Assembly (NCBI RefSeq): GCF_024053505.1
Contig: NZ_JAMXQS010000005.1
Span: 310,001-374,000 of the forward strand
Reading direction: 5' to 3'
DNA length: 64,000 nucleotides
From: Mesorhizobium liriopis
Lineage (GTDB): Bacteria; Pseudomonadota; Alphaproteobacteria; Rhizobiales; Rhizobiaceae
Numbering within the stretch: the first letter of the stretch is position 1; each line of letters begins with the position of its first letter. Shown piece after piece: positions 30,968-39,031 of this stretch. The translations under genes were made by a program, and so were the position numbers. Below the pieces are notes generated by a model. That model saw only the letters and a list, made by a program, of their open reading frames with translations. It made no database searches and had not been told where the DNA came from.

Positions 30968-31069
30968 TCTGATTCTGGGTTTGATGCGTCGAGTTTGACG
31001 GGCTGGCATCAAAAACCTTTCGTCGCCACCCCCTGCCTGCCCTTCGCACGGCTCAGGGCGTTTGAAGCT

Positions 31070-31095
31070 CGAAAAGCCATCTTCATGGCTTTTCG
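31070..31095. terminator. Perfect hairpin downstream of trpS
   Basis: CGAAAAGCCAT (31070-31080), loop CTTC, ATGGCTTTTCG (31085-31095): an 11-bp perfect stem with A-rich 5' and T-rich 3' arms. It may end trpS transcription or precede usp as a leader structure. A second small hairpin GGCCTTCTGGCC follows. Confidence 0.5.
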
Positions 31096-31179
31096 CCGGC
31101 CTTCTGGCCGTCGCTTCTCACCCCTTGCCCCGCCCCCTGCCCGGTGCCACATTTCCCTTCCACCAGTCCCGGAATCCCG

Positions 31180-31671
31180 ATGGTCTCGAAACGTCTCAGC
31201 CGGGAAGCCGGCCACCGCAGAAAATTCCTCGCCGTCGTGGACGAGACGCCCGAATGCGAGCGCGCGGTCGCTTATGCCTCGCGCCGTGCGCTGGCGACGA
31301 ATGGCGGGTTGGTACTCCTTTTCGTAATCGAGCCGGGCGATTTCGCAGGCTGGCTGGGCGTCGAGCAGATCATGCGCGACGAGGCGGCGGCGAATGCGGG
31401 CGCAGCACTCGACGCCATGGCCACCAAGGTGCGCACGGGGCTCGGCATCGAGCCGGAACTCGTGGTGCGGGAAGGCAAGGCTTCGGAAGAAATCCATAAG
31501 CTGATCGAGGAAGACCAGGACATCGCCATCCTGGTGCTGGCGGCGGGGGCCTCCAAGGAGGGACCGGGGCCGCTGGTGGCGTCGATCGCGGGAAAGGCCG
31601 CAGCCTTCCCCATTCCGGTCACGGTCGTACCGCAAAGCCTGTCCGACGCGGATATCGAAAGTCTTGCCTGA
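31180..31671 (+). CDS. Universal stress protein (UspA family)
   Basis: 163-residue cytoplasmic UspA-like protein. ATG 31180 gives MVSKRLSREAGHRRKFLAVVDETPECERAVAYA, with the start of the Usp fold; the domain ends in SIAGKAAAFPIPVTVVP. The glycine-rich ATP loop (LAAGASKEGPGPLVASIAG) is present in altered form. It lies between trpS and the nifU-like gene, the usual order in Rhizobiales. The partner and stress signal are unknown. Confidence 0.88.
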   Translation: MVSKRLSREAGHRRKFLAVVDETPECERAVAYASRRALATNGGLVLLFVIEPGDFAGWLGVEQIMRDEAAANAGAALDAMATKVRTGLGIEPELVVREGKASEEIHKLIEEDQDIAILVLAAGASKEGPGPLVASIAGKAAAFPIPVTVVPQSLSDADIESLA

Positions 31672-31679
31672 CACCATGC

Positions 31680-31708
31680 TTGCAGGCGCGCTTCGATGAG
31701 CTTATTTT
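31680..31708 (+). promoter_or_regulatory. Probable sigma-70 promoter of the nifU-like gene
   Basis: TTGCAG (31680-31685) and TATTTT (31703-31708) are separated by 17 bp and lie 85-110 bp upstream of the gene. The -10 region overlaps the ICE at 31707-31721, so a regulator bound there would block RNA polymerase. Confidence 0.5.
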
Positions 31709-31721
31709 AGAATTATTCCAA
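31707..31721. promoter_or_regulatory. ICE-like Irr-binding site upstream of the nifU-like gene
   Basis: TTAGAATTATTCCAA is a 7-1-7 inverted repeat with one mismatch and matches the rhizobial iron control element (TTTAGAA-N-TTCTAAA) bound by Irr. The same 12-base core (TTAGAATTATTC) occurs at 49389. It overlaps the predicted -10 box, suggesting repression of this Fe-S gene under iron limitation. Confidence 0.6.
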
Positions 31722-31792
31722 TTCGAGGAAGGGCGAGCCGTGGTGCCAGCCCTTCGATGACGGCCCATCGGGGCTGAGAAGCGAGCCTTCCT

Positions 31793-32374
31793 ATGTTCAT
31801 CCAGACCGAATCCACGCCGAACCCGGCTACGTTGAAGTTCCTGCCCGGCCGCGAAGTGATGGCCGATGGCGGCACCGCCGACTTCCGCGACCGCGACACG
31901 GCCGCCCTGTCCTCGCCGCTCGCAGCACGGCTCTTCGAAATTCCCGGCGTCTCGGGCGTGTTCTTCGGCTACGATTTCGTGACGATTACCAAGGATGAGG
32001 CGGCGAACCTCGACTGGGCGCATCTCAAGCCCGCGATCCTCGGTTCCATCATGGAGCACTTCATGTCCGGCCGCCCGGTTCTGGTTGAGCAGGCCGAGGG
32101 TGCTGGGGAGGAAGACGGCGAGGAGTTCTTCGACAAGGCCGACGAGGAGATCGTCGTGACCATCAAGGAACTGCTCGACACGCGCGTGCGCCCGGCGGTC
32201 GCCCAGGACGGCGGCGACATCACCTTCCGCGGCTATCAGGACGGCACCGTATTCCTGCACATGAAGGGCGCCTGTGCCGGCTGCCCGTCTTCGACGGCAA
32301 CCCTCAAGCACGGCATCCAGAACCTGCTTCGGCACTTCGTGCCCGAGGTTCAGCAAGTGGAACAGGTGGCCTGA
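31793..32374 (+). CDS. NifU-family Fe-S scaffold/carrier (Nfu type)
   Basis: 193-residue cytoplasmic Fe-S cluster carrier. The N-terminal Nfu_N domain (MFIQTESTPNPATLKFLPG to about residue 90) is followed by an acidic linker and the C-terminal NifU-like domain with the cluster-binding C-x2-C motif in GACAGCPSSTATLKHGI. The intact size and domain order match rhizobial NfuA-like proteins. An ICE-like site and promoter lie in the 121 bp upstream, so expression probably answers to Irr. A strong terminator follows. Confidence 0.94.
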   Translation: MFIQTESTPNPATLKFLPGREVMADGGTADFRDRDTAALSSPLAARLFEIPGVSGVFFGYDFVTITKDEAANLDWAHLKPAILGSIMEHFMSGRPVLVEQAEGAGEEDGEEFFDKADEEIVVTIKELLDTRVRPAVAQDGGDITFRGYQDGTVFLHMKGACAGCPSSTATLKHGIQNLLRHFVPEVQQVEQVA

Positions 32375-32404
32375 GGCAGCCTCTCGACCAGTCAGCTCCC
32401 CAAA

Positions 32405-32436
32405 CGAAAACAGGCCCGCAAGCGGGCCTGTTTTCG
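32405..32436. terminator. Bidirectional rho-independent terminator
   Basis: CGAAAACAGGCCCGC (32405-32419), loop AA, GCGGGCCTGTTTTCG (32422-32436): a perfect 15-bp stem with A- and T-runs on opposite arms. It lies between the convergent nifU-like and L,D-transpeptidase genes and can serve both. Confidence 0.9.
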
Positions 32437-32456
32437 TATTCAGAGGCTCGTTCACC

Positions 32457-33077
32457 TCACATTACGATGACTTTCGCGCCGACTTCCGCGCGGCTGTAGA
32501 GGTCAATGATATCCTGGTTCATTAAACGGATGCAGCCGGACGACATGGCCTTGCCGATGGAGAACCATTCCGGCGTACCATGGAGGCGGTAACCGGTGTC
32601 GCCACCCTTGTTGTAGAGATAGAGCGCACGCGCGCCGAGCGCGTTCTGCGGACCGCCAGGCATGCCGCCGCGCCATTTGACGAGTTCCGGCTGGCGGCCG
32701 ATCATTTCGGCAGGTGGGGTCCAGACGGGCCATTCCGCCTTGCGCGCGATGCGCGCGGTGCCCTTCCACTCGAAGCCCTGTCGGCCGACGCCGATGCCGT
32801 AACGTACCGCGCGACCTTCGGGCAGCACGAAATAAAGGAATTTGTTCGACGTATCGACCACGATCGTGCCCGGCGCTTCGGCCGTGTCATAGGAAACGAT
32901 TTGGCGGTGATACTTGCGCTCGACCTTGTAGATCGGGATCGATGGCACCTGATAGCCGAGGTCGCGGCGCGCGGTGTAGTCGGACGTGAAGATCTGCGTC
33001 GAGCCGAAGGTCGAGCAGCCTGCCGCTGCAAGCGTCAGCGCGAGTGCCGCGCCCGTCAGAATCCCCTTCAACCGCAT
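32457..33077 (-). CDS. Lipoprotein L,D-transpeptidase (YkuD domain)
   Basis: 206-residue cell-envelope enzyme that cross-links peptidoglycan 3-3 or anchors proteins to it. ATG 33077 gives a lipoprotein signal peptide, MRLKGILTGAALALTLAAAGC, with the lipid-modified cysteine at 21. The YkuD domain starts at TIVVDTSNKFLYFVLP and the active site is HGTPEWFSIGKAMSSGCIRLMN with the catalytic cysteine. Most family members are soluble periplasmic proteins. The following aspartate-free IRLMN rules out outer-membrane sorting hints I could read. Confidence 0.93.
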   Translation of the reverse strand: MRLKGILTGAALALTLAAAGCSTFGSTQIFTSDYTARRDLGYQVPSIPIYKVERKYHRQIVSYDTAEAPGTIVVDTSNKFLYFVLPEGRAVRYGIGVGRQGFEWKGTARIARKAEWPVWTPPAEMIGRQPELVKWRGGMPGGPQNALGARALYLYNKGGDTGYRLHGTPEWFSIGKAMSSGCIRLMNQDIIDLYSRAEVGAKVIVM

Positions 33078-33288
33078 GCCAGTCTGCCCCACAGGAAATG
33101 CGCCGCAGGCCCGATTCGGGCATCCCGGCAATGTCAGTCAGTGCTGTTCATGGAGGGCGAAGTCCAACTTGCCAACTGCTGGAGGCGACGTCGCGGCACA
33201 CCGATGATTCCGCGTTGCCGTTTCGCAACACGAATGCTTAAGCCTCACGAAATCGTTAATCGGTCGTTAAGGGGTCGGGCGCTTCAAA

Positions 33289-33819
33289 ATGAAAAAATTC
33301 AGTGGCATGGTCCGGCACATGCCAATCGTCAATTCTCTCCGTTCCAACCCGCTGATCGACGGGCGCCAGTCCGAGCGTGCCATGATCGTGCGCCGTGGCG
33401 TCCAGCGCCTGCTCGCCACGATGGGCGCGCATGTGCTGCCCGAAATTTCGCTCGCCGGCGGACGCCGCGCCGATCTGGTTGCGCTGACGCGCAAGGGCGA
33501 CATCTGGATCGTCGAAATCAAATCCTCCATCGAGGACTTTCGGGTGGACCGCAAATGGCCGGAATACCGCCTCCACTGCGACCGCTTCTTCTTTGCGACC
33601 CATCCGGACGTGCCGGCGGAGATTTTCCCGGAAGAAGCAGGGTTCATCCTGTCGGACGGCTATGGCGCCGAGATGATGCGGGATGCACCGGAACACAGGC
33701 TCGCGCCGCATTTGCGCAAAGCGCTAATGTTGAGGCTGGCACGGGCGGGCGCGGCTCGGTTGCTGGCGGCGGAGCTTGCAGGGGTACCAGTGCCAGCTTT
33801 GGACGGCGAGAGCGAGTAG
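33289..33819 (+). CDS. mmcB: MmcB family DNA-repair protein
   Basis: Protein of up to 176 residues with a restriction-endonuclease-like core: RADLVALTRKGDIWIVEIKSSIEDFRVDRKWPEY holds the D-x-n-E-x-K metal site. This is the alphaproteobacterial MmcB family, whose Caulobacter member is SOS-induced and protects against mitomycin C. ATG 33289, 33307 and 33319 are possible starts; homology begins near NSLRSNPLIDGRQSERA. No LexA box (GTTC-N7-GTTC) is evident in the 211 bp upstream by eye. Confidence 0.88.
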   Translation: MKKFSGMVRHMPIVNSLRSNPLIDGRQSERAMIVRRGVQRLLATMGAHVLPEISLAGGRRADLVALTRKGDIWIVEIKSSIEDFRVDRKWPEYRLHCDRFFFATHPDVPAEIFPEEAGFILSDGYGAEMMRDAPEHRLAPHLRKALMLRLARAGAARLLAAELAGVPVPALDGESE

Positions 33820-33911
33820 GTGGTTGGTTGCAGGGACGCCCAGCCTGGCGGGAACGTCACCCGGTCATCCAGCAGACAGTTCTTGGCGAACCATCTCCAG
33901 CGTCCGACAAC

Positions 33912-34502
33912 TCACCGCGGGGCGCGCTTGGCCAAGATCCGCTGCAGCGTCCGGCGATGCATGTTCAAGCGCCGCGCCGTTTCCGACACGTTCCGCTCGC
34001 ACATCTCGTAAACCCGCTGAATGTGCTCCCAGCGCACGCGATCGGCGGACATCGGATTTTCAGGTGGCGCAGCGCGTTCGCCAACGGTGTTGGTGAGAGC
34101 CGCGAAGATGTCGTCGGCATCGGCAGGCTTGGACAGGTAGTCGACCGCGCCGAGCTTCACGGCAGTGACCGCAGTCGCGATGTTGCCATAGCCGGTCAGA
34201 ATCACCGCCCTGGTGTCCGAACGACGATCGCGGATAGCGGAGATCACGTCGAGACCGTTGCCGTCGCCCAGGCGCATGTCGACGACCGCAAAGGCCGGCG
34301 GCTTGGCGCGGGCCTTGACCACGGCCTCTTCCACGCTTTCGGCGGTATCGACCGCGAAACCACGCGTTTCCATGGCGCGGGCGAGGCGTTGCAGGAATGG
34401 CTTGTCGTCATCCACGATCAGCAGCGTGGCGTCGCCTTGGGCAAAGGCTTGGGCCACGGCTTCCCCCGTGGCGCCCGAAACATGCTCGGTCATCATACTC
34501 AA
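33912..34502 (-). CDS. actR: Redox response regulator ActR/RegA
   Basis: 196-residue response regulator of the RegA/ActR/PrrA group, which controls carbon, nitrogen and energy genes in response to redox or acid stress. The receiver domain has the acidic pocket DDD at 31-33, phospho-acceptor D75 (FAVVDMRLGDGNG) and the KP pair in DYLSKPAD. The C-terminal Fis-type helix-turn-helix NVSETARRLNMHRRTLQRILAKR is almost invariant in the family. It is downstream of actS on the same strand with an 86-bp gap. Confidence 0.95.
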   Translation of the reverse strand: MSMMTEHVSGATGEAVAQAFAQGDATLLIVDDDKPFLQRLARAMETRGFAVDTAESVEEAVVKARAKPPAFAVVDMRLGDGNGLDVISAIRDRRSDTRAVILTGYGNIATAVTAVKLGAVDYLSKPADADDIFAALTNTVGERAAPPENPMSADRVRWEHIQRVYEMCERNVSETARRLNMHRRTLQRILAKRAPR

Positions 34503-34588
34503 CCTTGAATCTTCTGCTCAGAATATAAGCGACGATGTGTCGCTTTTCCAATCAGAGAGCCTTTTCTTTCCAAGGTTTTGGTCAAATT

Positions 34589-35902
34589 TCACGCGGCTTC
34601 GACGTCGAGGCCGGGCAGCGCGCCCGTTCGGGAAAAGGCTTCGCGCGTCCAGGTCACTTCTACGGCAGCGCCCACCGTGGGCTGATTCGAGTTGTTGAAG
34701 TTCAGGCTCGCGCCCGAGCGTTCGAGAAGCGTCTTGGCGATGAAGAGCCCCAAGCCCAGCCCGCCGCCAGGCTCGTTGCCGGCACGGGTGGAGATATAGG
34801 GTTCGCCGATGCGGTCCATCACTTCGGGCGGAAAGCCGGGGCCGTCATCGAGAATCGTGATCGCCACGCGATGCTCGTCCCAGCGCCAGCGCACGGTGAC
34901 GGCTTCGCGCGCGAAATCGGTGGCGTTCTCGACCAGATTGCCCAGGCCATAGATCACGCCCGCATTGCGCCGCGCGACGGGTTCGGGGCCGGTCAGCGTG
35001 GTGGGCTCGAGCTTGATCCTGATGCCGAAATCGCGGTGCGGGGCGGTCACCTCCTCAATCAGCGAAGTGAGCGGCAAGCGCGCCAGATGCTCCTCGCTTT
35101 CGCTCGATAGGCTGGTGAGGCGCTTGAGGATTTCGCGGCAGCGCTCGCTCTGGCTGCGCAGAAGCGTCACGTCCTCGGCGAAGCGCGGATCGGTGCCGAG
35201 CGTCTTTTCCATTTCGCGGGCGACCACCGTGATCGTGGCGAGCGGCGTGCCAAGCTCGTGGGCGGCAGCGGCCGCCAAGCCGTCGAGTGCCGAGAGATGC
35301 TGCTCGCGCTGGAGCACGAGTTCGGTCGCGGCCAGCGCATTGGACAGTTGCCGCGCCTCATCGGCCACGCGCCAGACATAGACGGCGGTGAAGACGATGG
35401 TGGACACCACCGACACCCAGATTCCCGCCACATAAATGTAGGGCATGAACAAAGCCTGCTCGTCGTGCCAGGGCAGCGGCAGGCGGAAGAAGACGAGAAG
35501 CGTGGCAGCGAGGCCGACGAAGCCGCCAAGAAGGGCCGTGTAGCGCAAGGGCAACGAGGTTGCGGACACGACCACCGGCACGATCAGCAGAAGTGCGAAG
35601 GGGTTTGTAAGCCCGCCCGTCATATAGAGCAGTCCCGACAGCTGGGCCGCGTCGAACACCAGCGCGACGAAGGCCGCGAAGGGCTTGAGCCGGTGGGTCG
35701 AGGAATAGCGGAAAGTCAGAAAAAGGTTGAGCCAGGCGGCGGTGGCGATCAGCGCGAAACAGGTGGAGACGGGCAGCGGGAATTCGAGCCAGTAGGCCAC
35801 GAAAAGCACAGCGAGGCTTTGGCCTGCGACGGCCAACCAGCGCAGGCGGATCAGTGTGTTGAGGCGAAGCCGGTGGCTTTGCGGGTCGTGCAAATGGGCC
35901 AT
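34589..35902 (-). CDS. actS: Redox sensor histidine kinase ActS/RegB
   Basis: 437-residue membrane kinase partner of ActR. Six hydrophobic segments occupy residues about 20-175, with the quinone-binding heptapeptide GGLTNPF at 96-102. The phosphorylated histidine is H215 in HELGTPL, the redox-sensitive cysteine conserved in RegB is C255 in SERCREIL, and the ATP-binding N and G boxes (VENATDF, DDGPGFPPEV, GGGLGLGLFIAKTLLERSG) follow. All redox-sensing features are therefore present. hrpB precedes it by 31 bp on the same strand. Confidence 0.95.
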   Translation of the reverse strand: MAHLHDPQSHRLRLNTLIRLRWLAVAGQSLAVLFVAYWLEFPLPVSTCFALIATAAWLNLFLTFRYSSTHRLKPFAAFVALVFDAAQLSGLLYMTGGLTNPFALLLIVPVVVSATSLPLRYTALLGGFVGLAATLLVFFRLPLPWHDEQALFMPYIYVAGIWVSVVSTIVFTAVYVWRVADEARQLSNALAATELVLQREQHLSALDGLAAAAAHELGTPLATITVVAREMEKTLGTDPRFAEDVTLLRSQSERCREILKRLTSLSSESEEHLARLPLTSLIEEVTAPHRDFGIRIKLEPTTLTGPEPVARRNAGVIYGLGNLVENATDFAREAVTVRWRWDEHRVAITILDDGPGFPPEVMDRIGEPYISTRAGNEPGGGLGLGLFIAKTLLERSGASLNFNNSNQPTVGAAVEVTWTREAFSRTGALPGLDVEAA

Positions 35903-35933
35903 CGGCCCTTATGCGGCGAGAAGCCCCCCGTCC

Positions 35934-38381
35934 TCAAGTCCCGCGCGGCTTGGCACGCGCGGTGGGCGGAGCGGAAAGCGGATCTTCGGGCCAGGGATGC
36001 TTGGGGTAGCGCCCACGCAGGTCGGCGCGCACATCCGCCCATGAGCCGCGCCAGAAGCGGGGAAGATCGCGCGTGGTCTGGATCGGGCGATGGGCGGGCG
36101 ACAGGAGTTCGAGGGTCAGGGGCACCTGGCCCCCAGCAATGGACGGATGGCGGTCGAGGCCGAACAATTCCTGCACGCGCAACGCGATGCGCGGATGTTC
36201 ACCATCGTAGAGAACGGCCACGCGGCTGCCCGAGGGTGCATCCCAGTGGGTGGGCGCCCAGTCGTTCAACCGGCGGGCGAATTCATGGGGGACGAGGCCG
36301 AGCAGGGCCTGATAGAGGGGCTCGCCCTCGATGGCGGAAAGCGATGCCTCGCCTGAGAGGAAAGGTGCAAGCCAGAGGTCGAGACCGTCATGCAATGCCG
36401 TGTCGCTCACATCGGGCCATGGCGCGCCGAATTCGCGGTGAAGCCAGCCGAGACGTTCGCGCAAGCTCTGCGCGGCGGGAGCGGGGCGGAGCAGGTCGAG
36501 GCCGTGTTCGCGCAACGCATCGAGCACCGCGCGATCTGCCTCCTCGCCCTTGGGACGCGGCAAGGGACGATCGGCAAGCGTGATCGCGCCCAGCCGCACG
36601 CGTTCGCTGATGCGGAGCGAACGGGTGGAAAGGTCGAAGGCGGAAACGGTGCTGCGCTCGATGCGGTCGCCCATCACAGCGCGGATGTCGTCTTCGGACA
36701 GAGCGGCCGCCGCCGCGATACGGGCCTCGCGCGCTTCGCCTTGCAGATCGGCCACGACGAGAAAGGGCGCGCCGGCGAGCGCATGCGCTTCATCGATGGC
36801 TGCACCGCGACCGTTGGCAAGCACGAAACGGCCGCGCCCTCCCCGCGCCTTGGCGACGCGGTCAGGCCAGGCGTGAAGCAGCAGCGGGCCGGCTCGGGCG
36901 CTCTCATCGCCGCCACCGCCGGCTTGCCTGGCGATGCGCGCGGCGAGTTTGCGGGCAGCATCCGCGCGGGGGCCGCGCTCGTTGGCAAAGCGCGAGAGGC
37001 GGGCGTCGAGATCCGTTTCGTTGCCGCCCAAGCCGCGTTCGGACAGGAGCACGGCGAGCCGCGCGGCAGCGAGGCGTTCGGCGGTCGGCGCTTCCACCAC
37101 CATGGCGGCAAGGCGCGCAGGCAGCGCCACGCGACGCATGGCGTCACCATAAGGGGAAAGGCGGTTGTCGGCATCAAGCGCGCCGAGATCGCGGAGAAGG
37201 CTCTGTGCCTCGTTGAGCGCGGGGCGCGGGGGCGGGTCGAGGAAGCGCAGAGTGCTGGGATCGGCCACGCCGAAAGCGGCACAATCGAGCACGAGACCGG
37301 ACAGATCGGCTTCGAGGATTTCGGGCCGGGAAAAGGCGGGAAGCGCCGCCGTCTGCTCGGCGCGCCAGAGACGAAGCGCGACACCCGGTGCCGTGCGGCC
37401 GGCGCGCCCTGCCCGTTGGTCGGCGGAAGCACGGCTCGCACGCACGGTTTCCAGACGGGTGAGGCCGGTATTGGGTTCATAGCGCGGCACGCGCGAGAGG
37501 CCGGAATCGACCACCACGCGCACACCGTCGATGGTGAGCGAGGTTTCGGCGATGCTGGTGGCGAGCACCACTTTGCGCGCGCCATCCTTTGCCGGCGCCA
37601 CCGCGCGGCGCTGGGCTTGGGGCTCGAGCGCGCCGTAAAGCGGCATGATTTCGATGTTCGGCGCCAGCCGTCCTTCGAGCCGCTCGGCCGTGCGTTCGAT
37701 CTCGCGCTGGCCGGGCAGGAAGGCGAGAAGGCTGCCGGGTTCATCGGCCATCATCGCGCGGATGGCCGTGGCCATTGCGTCCTCGACCCGCTCGTCGGGC
37801 CCACGCTCGCGGTAACGGATTTCAACGGGAAAGGACCGGCCCTGGCTTTCAAGTACGGGTGCGCCGCCCATCAGTTGTGAGACGCGCGCGCCGTCGAGCG
37901 TCGCCGACATCGCAAGCAGGCGCAGATCGGGGCGCAAGGCGTCCTGCACGTCGAGTGCCAAGGCCAAACCGAAATCGCCGTCGAGCGAGCGCTCGTGGAA
38001 CTCGTCGAAAAGCACGGCGGCGATGCCCGTCAGTTCGGGATCGTCAAGAATGGCGCGCGCGAGGACGCCTTCGGTGACGACGAGGATGCGCGTCCTGTCC
38101 GACACGCGGCTTTCCATGCGCATGGCATAGCCGACGCGGCCTCCCGGCTCCTCGCCGAGCAACTCGGCCATGCGGGTGGCGGCCGCGCGGGCTGCGAGGC
38201 GGCGGGGCTCGAGCAAGAGGATGCGTTTGCCGGCCGCCCATGGTGCATCGAGAAGGGCGAGCGGCACGAGCGTCGTCTTGCCGGCACCCGGCGGGGCGAC
38301 GAGCACGGCGTTGGGACGCGCTTCCAGCGTTTGGAGGAGGTCCGGCAGGATGGCGCGGACGGGAAGATCGGGCAGGGTCAT
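35934..38381 (-). CDS. hrpB: ATP-dependent RNA helicase HrpB
   Basis: 815-residue DEAH-box helicase. The N-terminal core has Walker A APPGAGKTTLVPLAL, DEFHERSLDGDF (variant DEFH box), SATLDG and the QRAGRAGRTAPGVALRLW motif; the C-terminal HrpB domain (RPIQTTRDLPRFWRGSWADVRADLRGRYPKHPWPEDP) is complete. Its cellular RNA target is not known in this group. The ATG overlaps the stop of the upstream ABC ATPase gene (ATGA), so hrpB appears to be translated as part of that operon. Confidence 0.95.
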   Translation of the reverse strand: MTLPDLPVRAILPDLLQTLEARPNAVLVAPPGAGKTTLVPLALLDAPWAAGKRILLLEPRRLAARAAATRMAELLGEEPGGRVGYAMRMESRVSDRTRILVVTEGVLARAILDDPELTGIAAVLFDEFHERSLDGDFGLALALDVQDALRPDLRLLAMSATLDGARVSQLMGGAPVLESQGRSFPVEIRYRERGPDERVEDAMATAIRAMMADEPGSLLAFLPGQREIERTAERLEGRLAPNIEIMPLYGALEPQAQRRAVAPAKDGARKVVLATSIAETSLTIDGVRVVVDSGLSRVPRYEPNTGLTRLETVRASRASADQRAGRAGRTAPGVALRLWRAEQTAALPAFSRPEILEADLSGLVLDCAAFGVADPSTLRFLDPPPRPALNEAQSLLRDLGALDADNRLSPYGDAMRRVALPARLAAMVVEAPTAERLAAARLAVLLSERGLGGNETDLDARLSRFANERGPRADAARKLAARIARQAGGGGDESARAGPLLLHAWPDRVAKARGGRGRFVLANGRGAAIDEAHALAGAPFLVVADLQGEAREARIAAAAALSEDDIRAVMGDRIERSTVSAFDLSTRSLRISERVRLGAITLADRPLPRPKGEEADRAVLDALREHGLDLLRPAPAAQSLRERLGWLHREFGAPWPDVSDTALHDGLDLWLAPFLSGEASLSAIEGEPLYQALLGLVPHEFARRLNDWAPTHWDAPSGSRVAVLYDGEHPRIALRVQELFGLDRHPSIAGGQVPLTLELLSPAHRPIQTTRDLPRFWRGSWADVRADLRGRYPKHPWPEDPLSAPPTARAKPRGT

Positions 38382-39031
38382 GCGGGGGTGCCGATCCGGA
38401 TCACGGGGCCGTCGGCAGCCTCGGCGTCGGCCATGTCGTGGGTGACGAGCACCACGGGAAGCGTGCGTTTCTGCGCTTCGGAAAAGACGAGCCTGCGGGC
38501 TTGGGCGCGAAGCGGCGCGTCGAGGCGTGAGAAGGGCTCGTCGAGAAGCAGGAAGCGCGGTTGCGACAAAAGCGTGCGCGCCAGGGCCACCCGCGCCCGC
38601 TGGCCGCCGGACAGCGTGTCGGGATGGCGGGGGCCGAAGCCCTTGAGATCCATCTCGGTCAGCGCCTGTTCGGCGGCGGCTTCTCGGGCGGCGCGGGTTT
38701 TCACCGTGGGCGGAAGCGCGAAAAGGAGATTGCCGAGCACGCTCATATGCGGAAACAGCAGCGCGTCCTGAAACAGGAGGCCTGCGCCACGGCTCTGGGG
38801 TGCAAGCGCGGTGATGTCCTCGCCGTCGATCCGGACACGGCCGGACGCTGTGAAGGCTTGGGCCAAGAAGCCGCCGAGAAAGCCCAGAAGCGTGGATTTG
38901 CCGGAGCCGGACGGGCCCATCACGGTCAACACGGTGCCGGGCGCGACATGGGCGTCGATGCCCAAAAGCTTCGCGGCGTTCGAACGGATTTCGATCTGGC
39001 TGAGCTGAAGGCCGGTCACGGCCGCCGCCAT
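38378..39031 (-). CDS. ABC transporter ATP-binding protein, YnjD-like
   Basis: 217-residue ATPase with Walker A GPSGSGKSTLLGFLGG, signature LSGGQRARVALARTLL, Walker B FLLLDEPFSRLD and H-loop LVTHDMADAEA. It would energise the adjacent fused permease. Its start overlaps the permease 3' end by 16 bp and its stop overlaps hrpB, pointing to tight translational coupling. The set of binding protein, fused permease and short ATPase matches YnjBCD, whose substrate is unsettled (thiamine-like compounds have been proposed for the wider group). Confidence 0.9.
   Translation of the reverse strand: MAAAVTGLQLSQIEIRSNAAKLLGIDAHVAPGTVLTVMGPSGSGKSTLLGFLGGFLAQAFTASGRVRIDGEDITALAPQSRGAGLLFQDALLFPHMSVLGNLLFALPPTVKTRAAREAAAEQALTEMDLKGFGPRHPDTLSGGQRARVALARTLLSQPRFLLLDEPFSRLDAPLRAQARRLVFSEAQKRTLPVVLVTHDMADAEAADGPVIRIGTPA

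Noticed and set aside
33078-33288. LexA box or small gene before mmcB
   Set aside because: No GTTC-N7-GTTC pattern or plausible ORF could be found by eye.
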